Of a DNA stretch of 64,000 nt, positions 23,461 through 35,310 are shown one piece after another (position 1 is the first letter of the stretch; each line of letters begins with the position of its first letter). The DNA is taken from NCBI RefSeq assembly GCF_018991925.1, contig NW_024753943.1, positions 522,001 to 586,000 on the forward strand. The letters are read 5' to 3'. A program made the translations under genes and the position numbers. The notes beneath the pieces are model-generated. The model was given only the letters and a program-made list of their open reading frames with translations. It searched no databases and was not told the DNA's origin. The DNA comes from Homarus americanus (taxonomy: Eukaryota; Arthropoda; Malacostraca; Decapoda; Nephropidae).

Positions 23461-23944
23461 TTTAGTCTCTCAGTTTATCTCAAAAGGAGAGAGACTGAGA
23501 GAGAAAGACTGAGAGAAACTGAGAGAGAGATGAAGAAGAGAGAAAAAAAAACTCCTGTGGATATCCGGCTTAAAACGAAAAAATCCGGATACGATTAAAT
23601 GGCTATATAAAAAAAAGCCATTTAAGTTTCCCTTGATGGCGTATAAACCCCGAGGGCGCCTCACTTCCCGCCCTCCCCTACACTGCTCCTTCACAAAGTG
23701 CCTCTTCACTGGTCTTTTTTTTTTTTGAAGTGGGCCTTTTGGGAGAGAGGGGGGGCTAGAAGAGGGGCCTTTTTAGGGGAGGGGCAGAGGAGGGGCCCCT
23801 CAGGGAGGGGGTCTTTTGGGATTTTTTTCGGGACTGATTCAAGTTTTTCGCTGGACGGGAATAATTCATTAATATTAATCCTGAGTGAGGGTGGATGGTG
23901 GAGGTGATGGTGGAGGTAGAGGTGGTGATGATGGTGATGATGGT
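23461..23944. other. Unique DNA with a small hairpin and GGA/GGT-rich end
   Basis: GAGA-rich at 23485-23550. TAAATGGCT and AGCCATTTA at about 23597-23627 form a 9-bp inverted repeat around an A-rich loop. G-rich low complexity follows to 23944. Confidence 0.55.
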
Positions 23945-24032
23945 GTGTATGTATGTATGTATGTATGTATGTATGTATGTAGTATGTATGTATGTATGTA
24001 TGTATGTATGTATGTATGTATGTATGTATGTA
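23945..24032. repeat. (GTAT)n microsatellite
   Basis: About 21 GTAT units with one phase slip (GTAGTATG) near 23980. Confidence 0.97.
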
Positions 24033-24055
24033 GTAATTGCCTGAGCCAAACACTT

Positions 24056-24320
24056 GTCGTAAATGCTGTCCAGTAAAGCCTAAAAACAAAAAAAAACAAA
24101 AATCCGACTTTTTCCCTATTTTTCCCTAGAATGTCCAGTAAAACCTAAATTAATCCCTATTTACCCCGATTTTTCTTAGGCTGTTCAGAAAAAATCCTTA
24201 TTTCCACCGATTTTTCCCTAGGCTATCCAAAGAAACAAAAAAAAATCCCTATTTCCCCCGATTTTCCCTGGACTGTTCAGAAAAAAAAACGAGAAACCAA
24301 CTTTTCCCCGATTACTGTTC
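24056..24320. repeat. About 55-bp degenerate repeat, four copies
   Basis: AATCCCTATTTCCCCCGATT, TTTCCCTAGGCTGTCCAG and an A-run recur together four times at spacings near 55 bp. Confidence 0.8.
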
Positions 24321-24423
24321 AGTTGTTAAGAGATCAAGCATATATCCCAGACTAGAAATAGCAAAGTACAAGGCCATAGTTACTTGTCTAGGATTTCCCG
24401 GTAGCGTAGGATGAACTGTGGGC

Positions 24424-24600
24424 GAGCTCTATGTAAGGCAAGCTCTGGGGTGGAAGAGATCTATGTAAAGAATGCTCTGAGTACGAGAGCTCTATGTTGA
24501 AAGAGCTCTATGCTTGAGAGCTCTGTGTCTTAAGAGTTCCGTGTTTGAAAGCTCTGTATATATAAATGAGCCCAGTGTTTGAGAGCTCTTTATATAAGGA
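24424..24600. repeat. Degenerate GAGAGCTCTATGT repeat
   Basis: The AGAGCTCT palindrome recurs with GTGT/TATG flanks about every 18-25 bp, with roughly eight diverged copies. Confidence 0.8.
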
Positions 24601-24616
24601 ACTTAGTGCAGAAGAC

Positions 24617-24618
<2 letters not shown>

Positions 24619-24672
<54 letters not shown>
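24619..24672. repeat. (GT)n microsatellite
   Basis: About 27 GT units. Confidence 0.97.
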
Positions 24673-24675
<3 letters not shown>

Positions 24676-24979
24676 ACGTAGAAGAAGAGAGAACCACATA
24701 GCAAAACAAAACAAGCTCAGTGTGGAAGAGCTCTCACCAAACGAGAAACTCTTCTGGCATATATCAACTGCAGACAAAACTCTCTCTCTCTCTCTCTCTG
24801 CTATCCTTTCAAACTTTGGCCAAGGGAATGCTGACTTAGAAAACAAACAGAGACGAGGAGATTAAAACGAAAACTGCAACTTCATCTCGTAACCCCATAA
24901 AGTATCAGAGGAACAATTGGTGATTCAAGTGTGGACCTTGGAGAAAAGAAGGACAGAATGTTTCACCTCCCTCCCTTCA

Positions 24980-24981
<2 letters not shown>

Positions 24982-25035
<54 letters not shown>

Positions 25036-25079
25036 TATTAAATGAAAAGTTATCCCAACACTCCTCGTGCTTAAAAAGT

Positions 25080-25147
<68 letters not shown>
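24982..25147. repeat. Two (GA)n microsatellites
   Basis: GA runs at about 24982-25029 and 25084-25147, separated by 54 bp of unique sequence. Confidence 0.96.
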
Positions 25148-25149
<2 letters not shown>

Positions 25150-25252
25150 AATAAACAAAGAAAAAGAAGAATGTATTTAGTGAGAGGATAAAAGCATCTT
25201 GAGACTGACGGTGTTATTGTCATGAGTAACACTACAATCTCAATGATAAATT

Positions 25253-25315
25253 AACCTAACCTAACCTAACCTAACCTAACCTAACCTAACCTAACCTAAC
25301 CTAACCTAACCTAAC
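25253..25315. repeat. Interstitial telomere-like (CCTAA)n, about 12 units
   Basis: The longest perfect telomere-type block in the window. Its flanks are related: TAACACTACAATCTCAAT precedes it at about 25227 and follows it at about 25321. Confidence 0.95.
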
Positions 25316-25667
25316 TTAGCTTAACACTACAATCTCAATCATAAAATAACTTAACCTAACCTCACTCCAACCTTCTACACTGGAGGTAAATTGTTCTATG
25401 TTCACTTTTCCATGAACTGAAGAACAAGAAAATAACTTTAAAATATCACATAAAAGAACAAATAACACGAATAATATACAAAAAAAAAATCCTCAATATG
25501 CAAATAAAAATAAACTGTCCATTTTCTCTCACTTAGAAAACAAGAGGAATGGCTGACTCAAATACAACACTTAATAAAACAGCAAAACTACAATACTAAC
25601 ATAAATTATACACCCGGTGACTATTACACTCGTAGTATGATCATAATACCCACATGAGCATAATACT

Positions 25668-25785
25668 CTGTGTGATAAAACTCGTAGTGTGATCATAATG
25701 CTCCTAATGTGATCATAATGCTCCTAGTGTGATCATAATGCTCCTAGTGTGATCATAATGCTCCTAGTGTGATCATAATACCCAC
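25668..25785. repeat. 20-bp minisatellite, about five copies
   Basis: Unit is CTCCTAGTGTGATCATAATG. It shares TGATCATAATNCTCC with the next array and looks like the older or alternative form of that unit. Confidence 0.93.
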
Positions 25786-27165
25786 ATGATCATAATAATA
25801 CTACCATGATCATAATACTCCCATGATCATAATACTTACATGATCATAATACTCCCATGATCATAATACTCCCATGATCATAATACTCCCATGATCATAA
25901 TACTCCCATGATCATAATACTCCCATGATCATAATACTCCCATGATCATAATACTCCCTTGATCATAATACTCCCATGATCATAATACTCCCATGATCAT
26001 AATACTCCCATGATCATAATACTCCCATGATCATAATACTCCCATGATCATAATACTCCCATGATCATAATACTCCCATGATCATAATACTCCCATGATC
26101 ATAATACTCCATGATCATAATACTCCCATGATCATAATACCTCATGATCATAATACTCCCATGATCATAATACTCCCATGATCATAATATTCCATGATCA
26201 TAATAATTCTATGATCATAATATTCCCATGATCATAATACTCCCATGATCATAATATTCCCATGATCATAATACTCCCATGACATATATCTCCCATGATC
26301 ATAATATCTCTAATGATCATAATACTTCCATGATCATAATACTTTAGCATCATATTAATTCCATGACTCATAATATTCCATGATCATAATACTCCCATGA
26401 TCATAATACTCCCATGATCATAATACTCCCCATGATCATAATATCACATGATAATACTACCATGATCATAATACTCCCATGATCATAATACTCCCATGAT
26501 CATAATACTCCATGATCATAATATCCATATACATCCATGATAACTCATGATCATAATTCCCATGATCATAATACTCCCATGATCATAATACTCCCATGAT
26601 CATAATACTCCATGATCATAATACTCCCATGATCATAATACCCCATGATCATAATACCCCATGATCATACATTCCCATGATCATAATATCATGATCATAT
26701 ACTACCATGATCATAATATCTATGATCATAATACCCATGATCATAATACTCATGATCATATCTCATGATCATAATCTCAAATAATATTCTAGATCATCAT
26801 TCTATGATCATAATACTTCCATGATCATAATACTCCCCATGATCATAATACCCCATGATCATAATACTACCATGATCATAATACTTCCATGATCATAATA
26901 CTCCATGATCATAATACCCCATGATCATAATACCCTTGATCATACCCCATGATCATAATTCCCATGATCATAATAACTCCCATGATCATAATAATCTCTT
27001 GATCATAATACCCATGATCATAATAATCCCATGATCATAATAATTCCCATGATCATAATACTCCCATGATCATAATACTCCCTTGATCATAATACTCCCT
27101 TGATCATAATATTCCATGATCATAATATTCCAATGATCATAATCTCCATGATCATAATAATTCTC
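25786..27165. repeat. 17-bp satellite, about 80 copies, palindromic TGATCA core
   Basis: Unit is CATGATCATAATACTCC. Copies are nearly identical from 25850 to 26110 and then carry many indels and substitutions from about 26110 to 27165. Every intact unit has an ATGATCAT palindrome. Confidence 0.96.
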
Positions 27166-27330
27166 ATGCTGTTACCATACCGAGGCTAATAAATCATTTC
27201 CATCATTACTATCATATTTTGGCAGCAGAATCACCAAAACATTGATGAAGGATTTAAAATTTTCCCTCAAAGATTCAGTCAAACATGTAATCTAATGTGT
27301 GAGCTTTAAAACAGTGGTACTACTCAGTGT

Positions 27331-27333
<3 letters not shown>

Positions 27334-27394
<61 letters not shown>
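27334..27394. repeat. (GA)n microsatellite
   Basis: About 29 GA units, followed by CAGACAGA words to about 27450. Confidence 0.97.
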
Positions 27395-27395
<1 letters not shown>

Positions 27396-27678
27396 CCTGC
27401 AGACAGAAACAGACAGACAGAAAGACAAAGAGAAAGACAGACAGACAGATATATTACTAAATTTCTCTGTGATAGATTTACACAACTTGTTACTGGGGGA
27501 ATACAAACCCAGTAAAATATTTCACAAAGAATCCGGCAAGTTTCTTCTGAAGTGTATCTGGTCAACTTGGCTCCAGTGAGTGGCGGGTGAGTAGGAAGGT
27601 TGTGTGGGTGGGTGGTTAAGTGAGAGGGTGACTGGGAGGGTGATAGGTGGGTGGGTGGAGAATTGTCAACAGAAAATT

Positions 27679-28761
27679 ACCACCACCTATACCTCACTAT
27701 CGACCACCTACACCTCACTATCGACCACCTACACCTCACTATCAACCACCTACCACCACCTACACCTCACTATCGACCACCTACACTTCACTATCAACCA
27801 CCTACACCTCACTACCGACCACCTACACCTCACCACCGACCACCTACACCTCACTATCGACCACCTACACCTCACTATCGACCACCTACACCTCACTATC
27901 AACCACCTACACCTCACTATCAACCACATACACCTCACTATCAACCACATACACCTCACTATCAACCACCTACACCTCACTATACACCTACACCTCACTA
28001 TCGACCACCCACACCTCACTATCAACCACCTACACCTCACTATCAACCCCCTACACCTCACTATCAACCACATACACCTCACTATCAACCACCTACACCT
28101 CACTATACACACCTACACCTCACTATCGACCACCTACACCTCACTATCGACCACCTACACCTCACTATCAACCACCTACACCTCACTATCAACCACCTAC
28201 ACCTCACTATCAACCACATACACCTCACTATCAACCACCTACACCTCACTATCAACCACCTACCACCACCTACACCTCACTATCGACCACCCACACCTCA
28301 CTATCAACCACCTACACCTCACTATCGACCACCTACACCTCACTATCAACCACACACCTCACCATCGACCCCTACACCTCACTATCGACCACCCACCACC
28401 TCACCATCAACCACCCACACCCTCACACACCACATACACCTCACCATCAACCACCTACACCTCACTATACACCTACACCTCACTATCGACCACCTACACC
28501 TCACTCATCGACCACCTACACCTCACCATCAACCACCTACACCCCACCATCGACCCCTACACTCACCATCGACCCCCTACACCCCACTATCAACCACATA
28601 CTACACCTCACTATCGACCCCCTACACCTCACCTATCGACCACCTACACCTCACTATCGACCCCCTACACCTCACTATCAACCACACTACACCTCACTAT
28701 CGACCACCTACACTCACTATCACCACCTACACCTCACATGACCACCTACACCACCTACACC
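27679..28761. repeat. 21-bp satellite, about 50 copies
   Basis: Unit is ACCTACACCTCACTATCGAC plus C, with ATCAACC, ACATACACC and CCCCTAC variants. Because 21 is a multiple of three and no unit contains a stop in any of the plus-strand frames, three overlapping frames of 364-391 codons cross the array. Codon phase shifts freely between copies, so none is a protein. The right end from about 28330 has more indels. Confidence 0.96.
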
Positions 28762-28845
28762 TGAGTCTTATTAGTCTGTTGCTCAAGCTAGAACACTTCC
28801 TTAGAATAAATACAGAAATGGTATAACGTATTTTCTATTTTGGGA

Positions 28846-28904
28846 CAGGAGGAGGAAGAGGAAGAAGAGGAGAGGAAGAGGAGGAAGAAAAGAGGAGGAG
28901 GGAG

Positions 28905-28939
<35 letters not shown>

Positions 28940-29060
28940 GGAGGAGAAAGTGGTGGTAAGAAAGAGGGAAGACAAGATGAAAGGAAATGCTAATGTAGAG
29001 CAGACCTTCTTCTTCTTCTCCTCCTTCTTCTTCTTCTTCTTCTTCTTCTTCTTCTTCTTC
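28846..29060. repeat. Polypurine block then (TTC)n block
   Basis: GGA/GAA-rich plus strand at 28846-28948 is followed 58 bp later by TTC/TCC-rich sequence at 29007-29060. The two are largely complementary, so a long imperfect hairpin is possible. Confidence 0.9.
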
Positions 29061-29094
29061 CATTTCTTACTTATTTTTATCTTTTTCATCTTCT

Positions 29095-29365
29095 TCCTCC
29101 TCTTCCTCACATCTCCACGTCCTCCTTCCTCCTCACATCTCCCCCTCCTACTTCTCGTCCTCCTTCCTCCTCTTCCTCACATCTCCCTCCTCCCTCCCTC
29201 GTCCTCCTTCCTCCTCACATCTCCCTCCTCCCTCCTCGTCCTCCTTCCTCCTCACATCCCCTCCTCCTCCTCGTCCTCCTTCCTCCTCACATCTCCTCCT
29301 CCTCCTGTTCCTCCTTCCTCCTCTCATCTCCCCTCTTCCTCCTCCTCGTCTTCCTCCACACCTCC
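29095..29365. repeat. About 23-30 bp pyrimidine minisatellite
   Basis: TCCTTCCTCCTCACATCTCC recurs about eight times with CCTCCTCGTCC spacers of variable length. Confidence 0.88.
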
Positions 29366-29612
29366 CCCTTCTGTACGTTGCTGCCTCGCTCTCCCACCTC
29401 GTGTAGTCACCGAGGCTCTGGGTCTTACCATTAATGGGATTTGGTCATTACGGGCGTGTAGATGGGGGAGGGGGTGGGGCAGGGAGAGGGGTGGGCAGAG
29501 GAGCAGGGAGGGAGGGAGGGAGGGGTGGGCAGGGGAGGGAGGAGGGTACAGCAGCTCCTCTCCCACCATGTAGTCCCTGACAGTGTCTCAGGTGAGTCTC
29601 TGGGGACGTTCC

Positions 29613-29847
29613 TACAACCTACCTCACCCTAGCCTACACCCTTACCTCACCCCTGCCTACACCCCACCTCACCCTGGCCTACACCCTCTCCTCACCCCTG
29701 GCCTACACCTCCTTACCTCACCCTAGCCTACACCCCACCTCACACCCTAGCCTCACACCCTTACCTCACCCCTGGCCTACACCCTACCCTCACCCTAGCC
29801 TACACCCTTACCTCACCCAAGCCTCACACCCTTACCTCGCCCTAGCA
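29613..29847. repeat. About 23-bp minisatellite
   Basis: ACCCTAGCCTACACCCTTAC plus CTC, with CCTGGCC and CCACCTCACC variants, about ten copies. A (CA)n/(CG) mix follows at 29857-29915. Confidence 0.92.
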
Positions 29848-30013
29848 TTCATCCGTTACACACACACACGTACACACACACACGCACACGCACACGCACA
29901 CACACACCACACACACCAGGCTCTCTAGTACAAGAACCAACGAGTGACAGCAAAACCTGGTTGGGTAATACGAGGTGCGACATTCTTCAGCAAACAGTCT
30001 TATAACGCTGATG

Positions 30014-30232
30014 TTGAGGGAGGTGAGGGAGGGAGGGAGGTGAGGGGGGGGGGAGGTGAGGGAGGGAGGTGAGGGAGGGAGGGGAGGTGAGGGGGGGAGG
30101 TGAGGGAGGGAGGTAGGAGAAGGGAGGGAGGAGGGAGGGAGGGGAGGGGAGGAGGGGGGGAGGTGAGGAGGAGGGGAGGTGAGGGGGGAAGGGGAGGTGA
30201 GGGGGGGGGAGGTGAGGGGGGGAGGTAGGGAC
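30014..30232. repeat. G-rich minisatellite GGTGAGGGAGGGAGG
   Basis: About 12-18 bp units of GAGGTGAGGG plus GGGAGG. Many runs of three or more G with short spacers on the plus strand, so G-quadruplexes are possible. Confidence 0.92.
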
Positions 30233-30533
30233 AGCACCCCAACGTCACCACCCAAAACTTGCTCACTTCTTTCTTTTCTTCCTTCCTTCCTTCCTTCTCA
30301 ATTTATTCCTAACCATCTTCCTCATATCCCCCTCTTCCTTCTCCTCCTCCTCCTCCTCCTCTTCCTTCAACCTGATGTTTTGCACACGTCTCCCTCCTCC
30401 TCCTCTTCCTTCTTAACTTGTGTCTTCCTCCTCATCTCCTCAAATCACGTTAGAACTCCTTACTGTTGCCGTACCATTGAGACACTTCAGCCAGATGGAA
30501 CTTAACTAACCTTAACGTCATTTAACTCATTAT

Positions 30534-30537
<4 letters not shown>

Positions 30538-30571
<34 letters not shown>
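30538..30571. repeat. (GA)n microsatellite
   Basis: About 16 GA units. Confidence 0.96.
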
Positions 30572-30573
<2 letters not shown>

Positions 30574-31447
30574 AACATGCCTTCAGTGTTATATAACCCG
30601 TTCGTCGTAATGCCATTATATATAAATTAAGACGAACCATCTGATGATTTACCTCCATCACCACCGTTGCCATCACTACCACCAGCACCACCACCGTTGC
30701 CATCACTACCACCAGCACCACCACCATCATTACCAGCACTCCCATGAGACGTACAAAAATATACCTAAGAAGTAAAGAAACAAGACCGTAGAAGGGGAAT
30801 AGTCAAAGGGTTGTTGATGAAGTGAGGGAAGAGGAGGGGAGAGGAGGGGAGACGATAGGAGAGAGGAGACGAGAGCTACTGAACAAGGCAAGAATACGTC
30901 AACACAACATGGATGGTTGAAACAGGAAGTGACGAGTCCAATCTTATTACCTTAACTATACCTAAATGACAACTAATACATATAAATACAGTATTATGTT
31001 GTTGTAGCACTGTAATTTAAGATACAGTGAATACCATATGTTACAGTCATTACAGTGTTAGCAAGAGTCAGGCAGAAAGTGTCTGCCGGCCAGCCATTTT
31101 GGTATACGATCTGAAAGCCATTGAATGTGAAAAATGGCTTCACTACTGACTTGTGGTGTCTGTATCATGAGAGAGAGAGAGAGAGAGAGAGAAACATAAC
31201 CTCTAGCATACTAAAGATTTCACAGGTAAGGGAATAAACACTCGAATAATAATAGAGGTGTTAAAATAATCAACTCAATTAAAGAGAAGGTTCATTAAGA
31301 CTAACCTACAGGTGAACTAAATAATGAGCGGTGGGTGGTGCCAGGGGGGGGGGGTAGAAGGACAGGTAGGTTAGGTTAAGGTGTTGTAAATACAGGTATA
31401 TAGTAAAGGGTGGACCATGCCATCACCTGTAGAGACTAGGAACTGGG
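30572..31447. other. Mostly unique DNA
   Basis: A 30-bp unit with ACCGTTGCCATCACTACCAC occurs twice at 30663-30722. A short GA run is near 31170 and TAGGTTAGGTTAAGG near 31367. No gene is seen. Confidence 0.55.
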
Positions 31448-31690
31448 GAACAACATGGACGATTGGTAACAATATGGATGAATAGTAACAACATGGATGA
31501 TTGGTAACAGTAACGTGGACGATTGGTAACAACATGGACGATTAGTAACAGTAACATGGACGATTGGTAACAACATGGACGATTAGTAACAGTAACATGG
31601 ACGATTGGCAACAACATGGACGATTAGTAACAACATGGACGATTAGTAACAGTAACATGGACGATTGGCAACCGCAACATAGACGATTGG
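31448..31690. repeat. 19-25 bp minisatellite
   Basis: Unit is ACATGGACGATTGGTAACA with optional GTA insertions and a GATTAGTAACAGTA subtype, about eleven copies. Confidence 0.93.
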
Positions 31691-33280
31691 TAACAGAACA
31701 GCAGCAACAGTAGACAAAGTTACAGCAACAGAAGCAATAACAACGTCAGATACAACAGTAACAAGTACAACAGAGTGAACAGACAGCAAACAACTAAATC
31801 ACAATTAACAACAACAGCTGCAAGAAACAAAGAAAGTTATAGATGGAGGAAAATGACTAACCATCACCCCACAAACGACAACAACAACAGGACTACAGAA
31901 TCTCAGTTGTTTACGTAGCTATACACTACAGCTCACTAGCCTCTTCTACAAGAAACAAAAACAAAATAAAAACACTACTAGGGAAAAGTACAACTGCCTC
32001 GCTTCGTGTCTATATGTATAATAATAATAAAAAAAAAAAAAAACAAAAACAAAACGGTATTGTGTTTGCGTACGATAAAAAAAACATTACATCAGTTCAA
32101 AAAATATTACTTTAAAAACACAACAACAAACACACGCTAACAACTACATGGTCCGTAATGAAATATAGACAGCCATTGTTATGCTGTTAAACAAGTATAC
32201 ATATTTTTTTTTTGTTTATTCACTAAAAGAGAATAAGCGAGAAATCGACATGAGAATTTTTCAGCCTGATTTAACCCAACAAATTCTAGCCGTTCCTTTC
32301 CCTTAATTCCCTGAGCTGAAGCGCTCATCAATTATTGACCAAACCTGGAGTGGAGGAGTGAAGGAGAAGTAGGAGGAGGAGGGGGAGTAGGAGGAGGGAG
32401 ATGAGGAAGGGAGATGAAAGACGGTGTGAGATGTTTGTGAAGAAGGAAGGAAGGATGAAAGGGAAGGAAGGGTAAATAAGAAGAGTGTAAGAGATAAGAA
32501 CTCTAGTACTGAAGAGGGTAACACACACACGACAGAGTGGTAGAAGAAATAACACCAATTCTACTCTCAATGACATATAAACATCATTAGTACAACCACC
32601 AACACACACTAATAACATCAATAACATCACCACCTCAGCAGACACAGTAAGGGCAAGACATCTAAGCAAGGAGACACTATAACATGATAACAGGAACCGT
32701 AACGTGAAACACCAACGAAAAAAGAACTAACTCCCCTTCCTCCCTCCGTCTCCCCCACTAACAGGAATGACAGCCACCAGCGACATCAGTAAAGGCAGTT
32801 GAAGGATTTGAAGTAACAGCTGCAGGAGGATGAGTAGGATGAGGAGTTCCCAGAGAGTCAGCATCAAAGGCCAGTAACCATCAGTAATCCCTAACACCAG
32901 CGTCTCCCCGCCCCACTTGTTCTTAAGTCTTCAACTCTCGCCACAGCTATTTAATCTTTTTCTTGCTTGCTTTTAAACACACATCAAAGACTGTTTGTTT
33001 CCGCCGCCTTAATTCTCTAAGTGTCTTTCTGGGTCTGACAACACTTGCCTCCGTATTCTAAAGGACTACTGAAGCCACTCTTGCGCGGTGGTACCGAGCA
33101 CACACACACACACACAAACGCGTACCCTCCCCCTACACAAAAAAATACAGCCCACTCCATTTTTTCTTATATTTTTTTTTTACTACAAGAGAATACAGGA
33201 TAAAGTTCTTTCATCACTACAGTTTTTTTATTACGGGGTACATAAAGAAGAGTGCAGCCACTGAAGAAAAATACAGTATA

Positions 33281-33281
<1 letters not shown>
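31691..33281. other. Unique DNA, no gene seen
   Basis: CAACAG-rich to about 31820, an A-run at 32029-32043, G/A-rich at 32345-32500, otherwise ordinary. No convincing exon or RNA gene was recognised in this 1.6 kb. Confidence 0.5.

Positions 33282-33320
<39 letters not shown>
33282..33320. repeat. (CT)n microsatellite
   Basis: About 19 CT units. A GTGTGGG-rich plus strand follows at 33430-33530. Confidence 0.95.
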
Positions 33321-33323
<3 letters not shown>

Positions 33324-33584
33324 CAGATTATTATTATTATTTTTTTTCGTATGTTATTAAATCAGGTAAGTGGTAATACTAGGTTAATATTTGTTGCTGC
33401 TCTGCCATACGTGTGGGTTTAAGCCATTTTTAGTGGCGTAGGTGTGGGTGTGAGGGGTTTTGTGGGGGGTGTGTGGGGGGTGAGTGTGTGTGTGGGGGTG
33501 TGTAGGGTGGGTGTAGAGTGGGTGGGGGGCTATTTTAAGTTATTTTGGTATTTTTTTATATTATAGATCCCAAACTTCTTTTTA

Positions 33585-33770
33585 ACCTACTACCATTATC
33601 ACCATCACTGTCCTGCCATCACCATCATCATCCCAACCTACTACCATCACCACCATTGTCCTACCATCACTCCTACCACCACCAACCTACTACCATCACC
33701 ACCAACCTACTACCATCACCACCATTGTCCTACCATCACTCCTACCACCACCAACCTACTCAATCATCCC
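33585..33770. repeat. Compound CCA/ATC minisatellite
   Basis: A longer unit with CACCACCATTGTCCTACCAT and CACTCCTACCACCACCAACC occurs twice in full, plus partial copies. Confidence 0.9.
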
Positions 33771-33968
33771 TTATCAACTACTGTAAAGTCTTCTGTCTCA
33801 AGTTTTTGCCCGTGAAGAAGCTAAAAAGCTACACCACAGCGACACCATAACTCCCAGCTACAAAAACCATAGCTGGCATCCGTTCAACTTCTACAATGGA
33901 GAAGGAAAAGTAATTTAGAAATTTTTATCCTTGAAGAAAAAAAAAAAGGAGGGACAATTTCAGGTTTT

Positions 33969-33971
<3 letters not shown>

Positions 33972-34047
<76 letters not shown>
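33972..34047. repeat. (GT)n-(GA)n compound microsatellite
   Basis: About 17 GT units switch to about 20 GA units, the same arrangement as at 17.6 kb in reverse order. Confidence 0.97.
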
Positions 34048-34050
<3 letters not shown>

Positions 34051-34401
34051 TGATTGACTAGATGAGGTTGCTGACGACACATAGCCATTAAACTCTAAGG
34101 CCCCTTAAGAGTATCAAGCCTCGTACAACAGCCGCCACACACGAGAGACAGCAGGTGCGGGTCATCGGTCGTGAAGAATGAGAGCGGAAAAACCTTCACA
34201 GTTAACGAACGAATGACTAGAAGAGCGAACGTTAAAACCACCAATAACAATGCCTCCGCTGCCGCTAAAGTGGAGGACACATAACATACGTCGCTCACTA
34301 AGGAGGAGACGTAAAAAGCCTCCTTAAGCGTTACGGTCCAGAGGCTCATCACCCAGTACAGGAAAAAACACGACCATTAATATCGACTCAAACTATATTC
34401 T
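34048..34401. other. Unique DNA with an open minus-strand frame
   Basis: A minus-strand frame of 85 codons (34095-34352) has mixed composition and a hydrophobic stretch (LLLVVLTFALLVI). No family or splice pattern supports it, so it is noted as unidentified. Confidence 0.4.
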
Positions 34402-34506
34402 CTTGTTATTTATGTGGTTTTATCTTGTTATTTATGTGGTTTTATCTTGTTATTTATGTGGTTTTATCTTGTTATTTATGTGGTTTTATCTTGTTATGTG
34501 GTTTTA
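34402..34506. repeat. 22-bp minisatellite, about five copies
   Basis: Unit is TTGTTATTTATGTGGTTTTA plus TC. The last copy has lost seven bases. Confidence 0.95.
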
Positions 34507-35220
34507 CAGTGATTTTTTTTTTACCTTAGGTTCTTTTATCTTATATTTATCGCTTTATATTATTTTTTCTCCCCTCTTTTGGTGTATATATTTCAATCAA
34601 GTTTATCTTATACTGATCTACACACAAGGTTAGCAACACTCCCATCAATAATAATGATAATGGTAATGATAATGAGGTCATAAAGGTCAGACGGCCACAC
34701 AGTCCCCACCTCCACATTACTTGACAGGTGTGTCCAGGTAAAGGTAAAACGATCACCTGTACGAGGACTACATAGTAACTTCCCAAAATAAACAGGAAAA
34801 AGAAGAACACGGATTGCCGAACTTCTCCATGATGTTTCGGGGTTATAACGGACATTAACACTACGAATACCCGCAACACGGACACAAGTACAGTATCACG
34901 GACGTACAGAACACGGATTGACGGTATTTACAAGCTCTATTCCACTACATGACGGAAGACAAAAATCGATTCGAAAATTCCAGGTAGAGACGTCACTAAT
35001 ATACGCTGATACACCTGAGTCACGCCAGATCACGAGAGTACGACATTGTGTGAAGCGGCATTAACACCCTCCAAGTCATTCTCCAGATGCCAAAATTAGT
35101 CCTACCAAAACGCGATTTTTCTTCTTTATAAAAACTCATTTTTATTTCATCTATTTATTATTTTCCTTCAAAGCTTTTTAATATTATTATTTTTTTCGGC
35201 CGTACAAATATCAAAGACCC
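34507..35220. other. Unique DNA, no gene seen
   Basis: Includes short ATAATGATAATGG repeats near 34650 and the words GAACACGGATTG twice (34805 and 34909). No recognisable gene. Confidence 0.5.
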
Positions 35221-35310
35221 CAACCCCCCCACCACCACCACCACCACCCCCCCCACCACCACCACCAATCATCACCACCAACAACAACAACAACAACAAC
35301 AACCATCATC
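35221..35310. repeat. (CCA)n then (CAA)n
   Basis: C-rich CCACCA repeats with two C-runs, then seven CAA units. Confidence 0.93.

Noticed and set aside
27604..28826. Three overlapping open frames of 364-391 codons
   Set aside because: Produced by a 21-bp tandem repeat without stops. Peptides are pure repeat (TYTSLST, LHLTIDH, PPTPHYR) and phase changes with every indel.
34095..34352. Minus-strand open frame of 85 codons with a hydrophobic segment
   Set aside because: Mixed composition, but no start context, splice sites, family resemblance or neighbours to support it.
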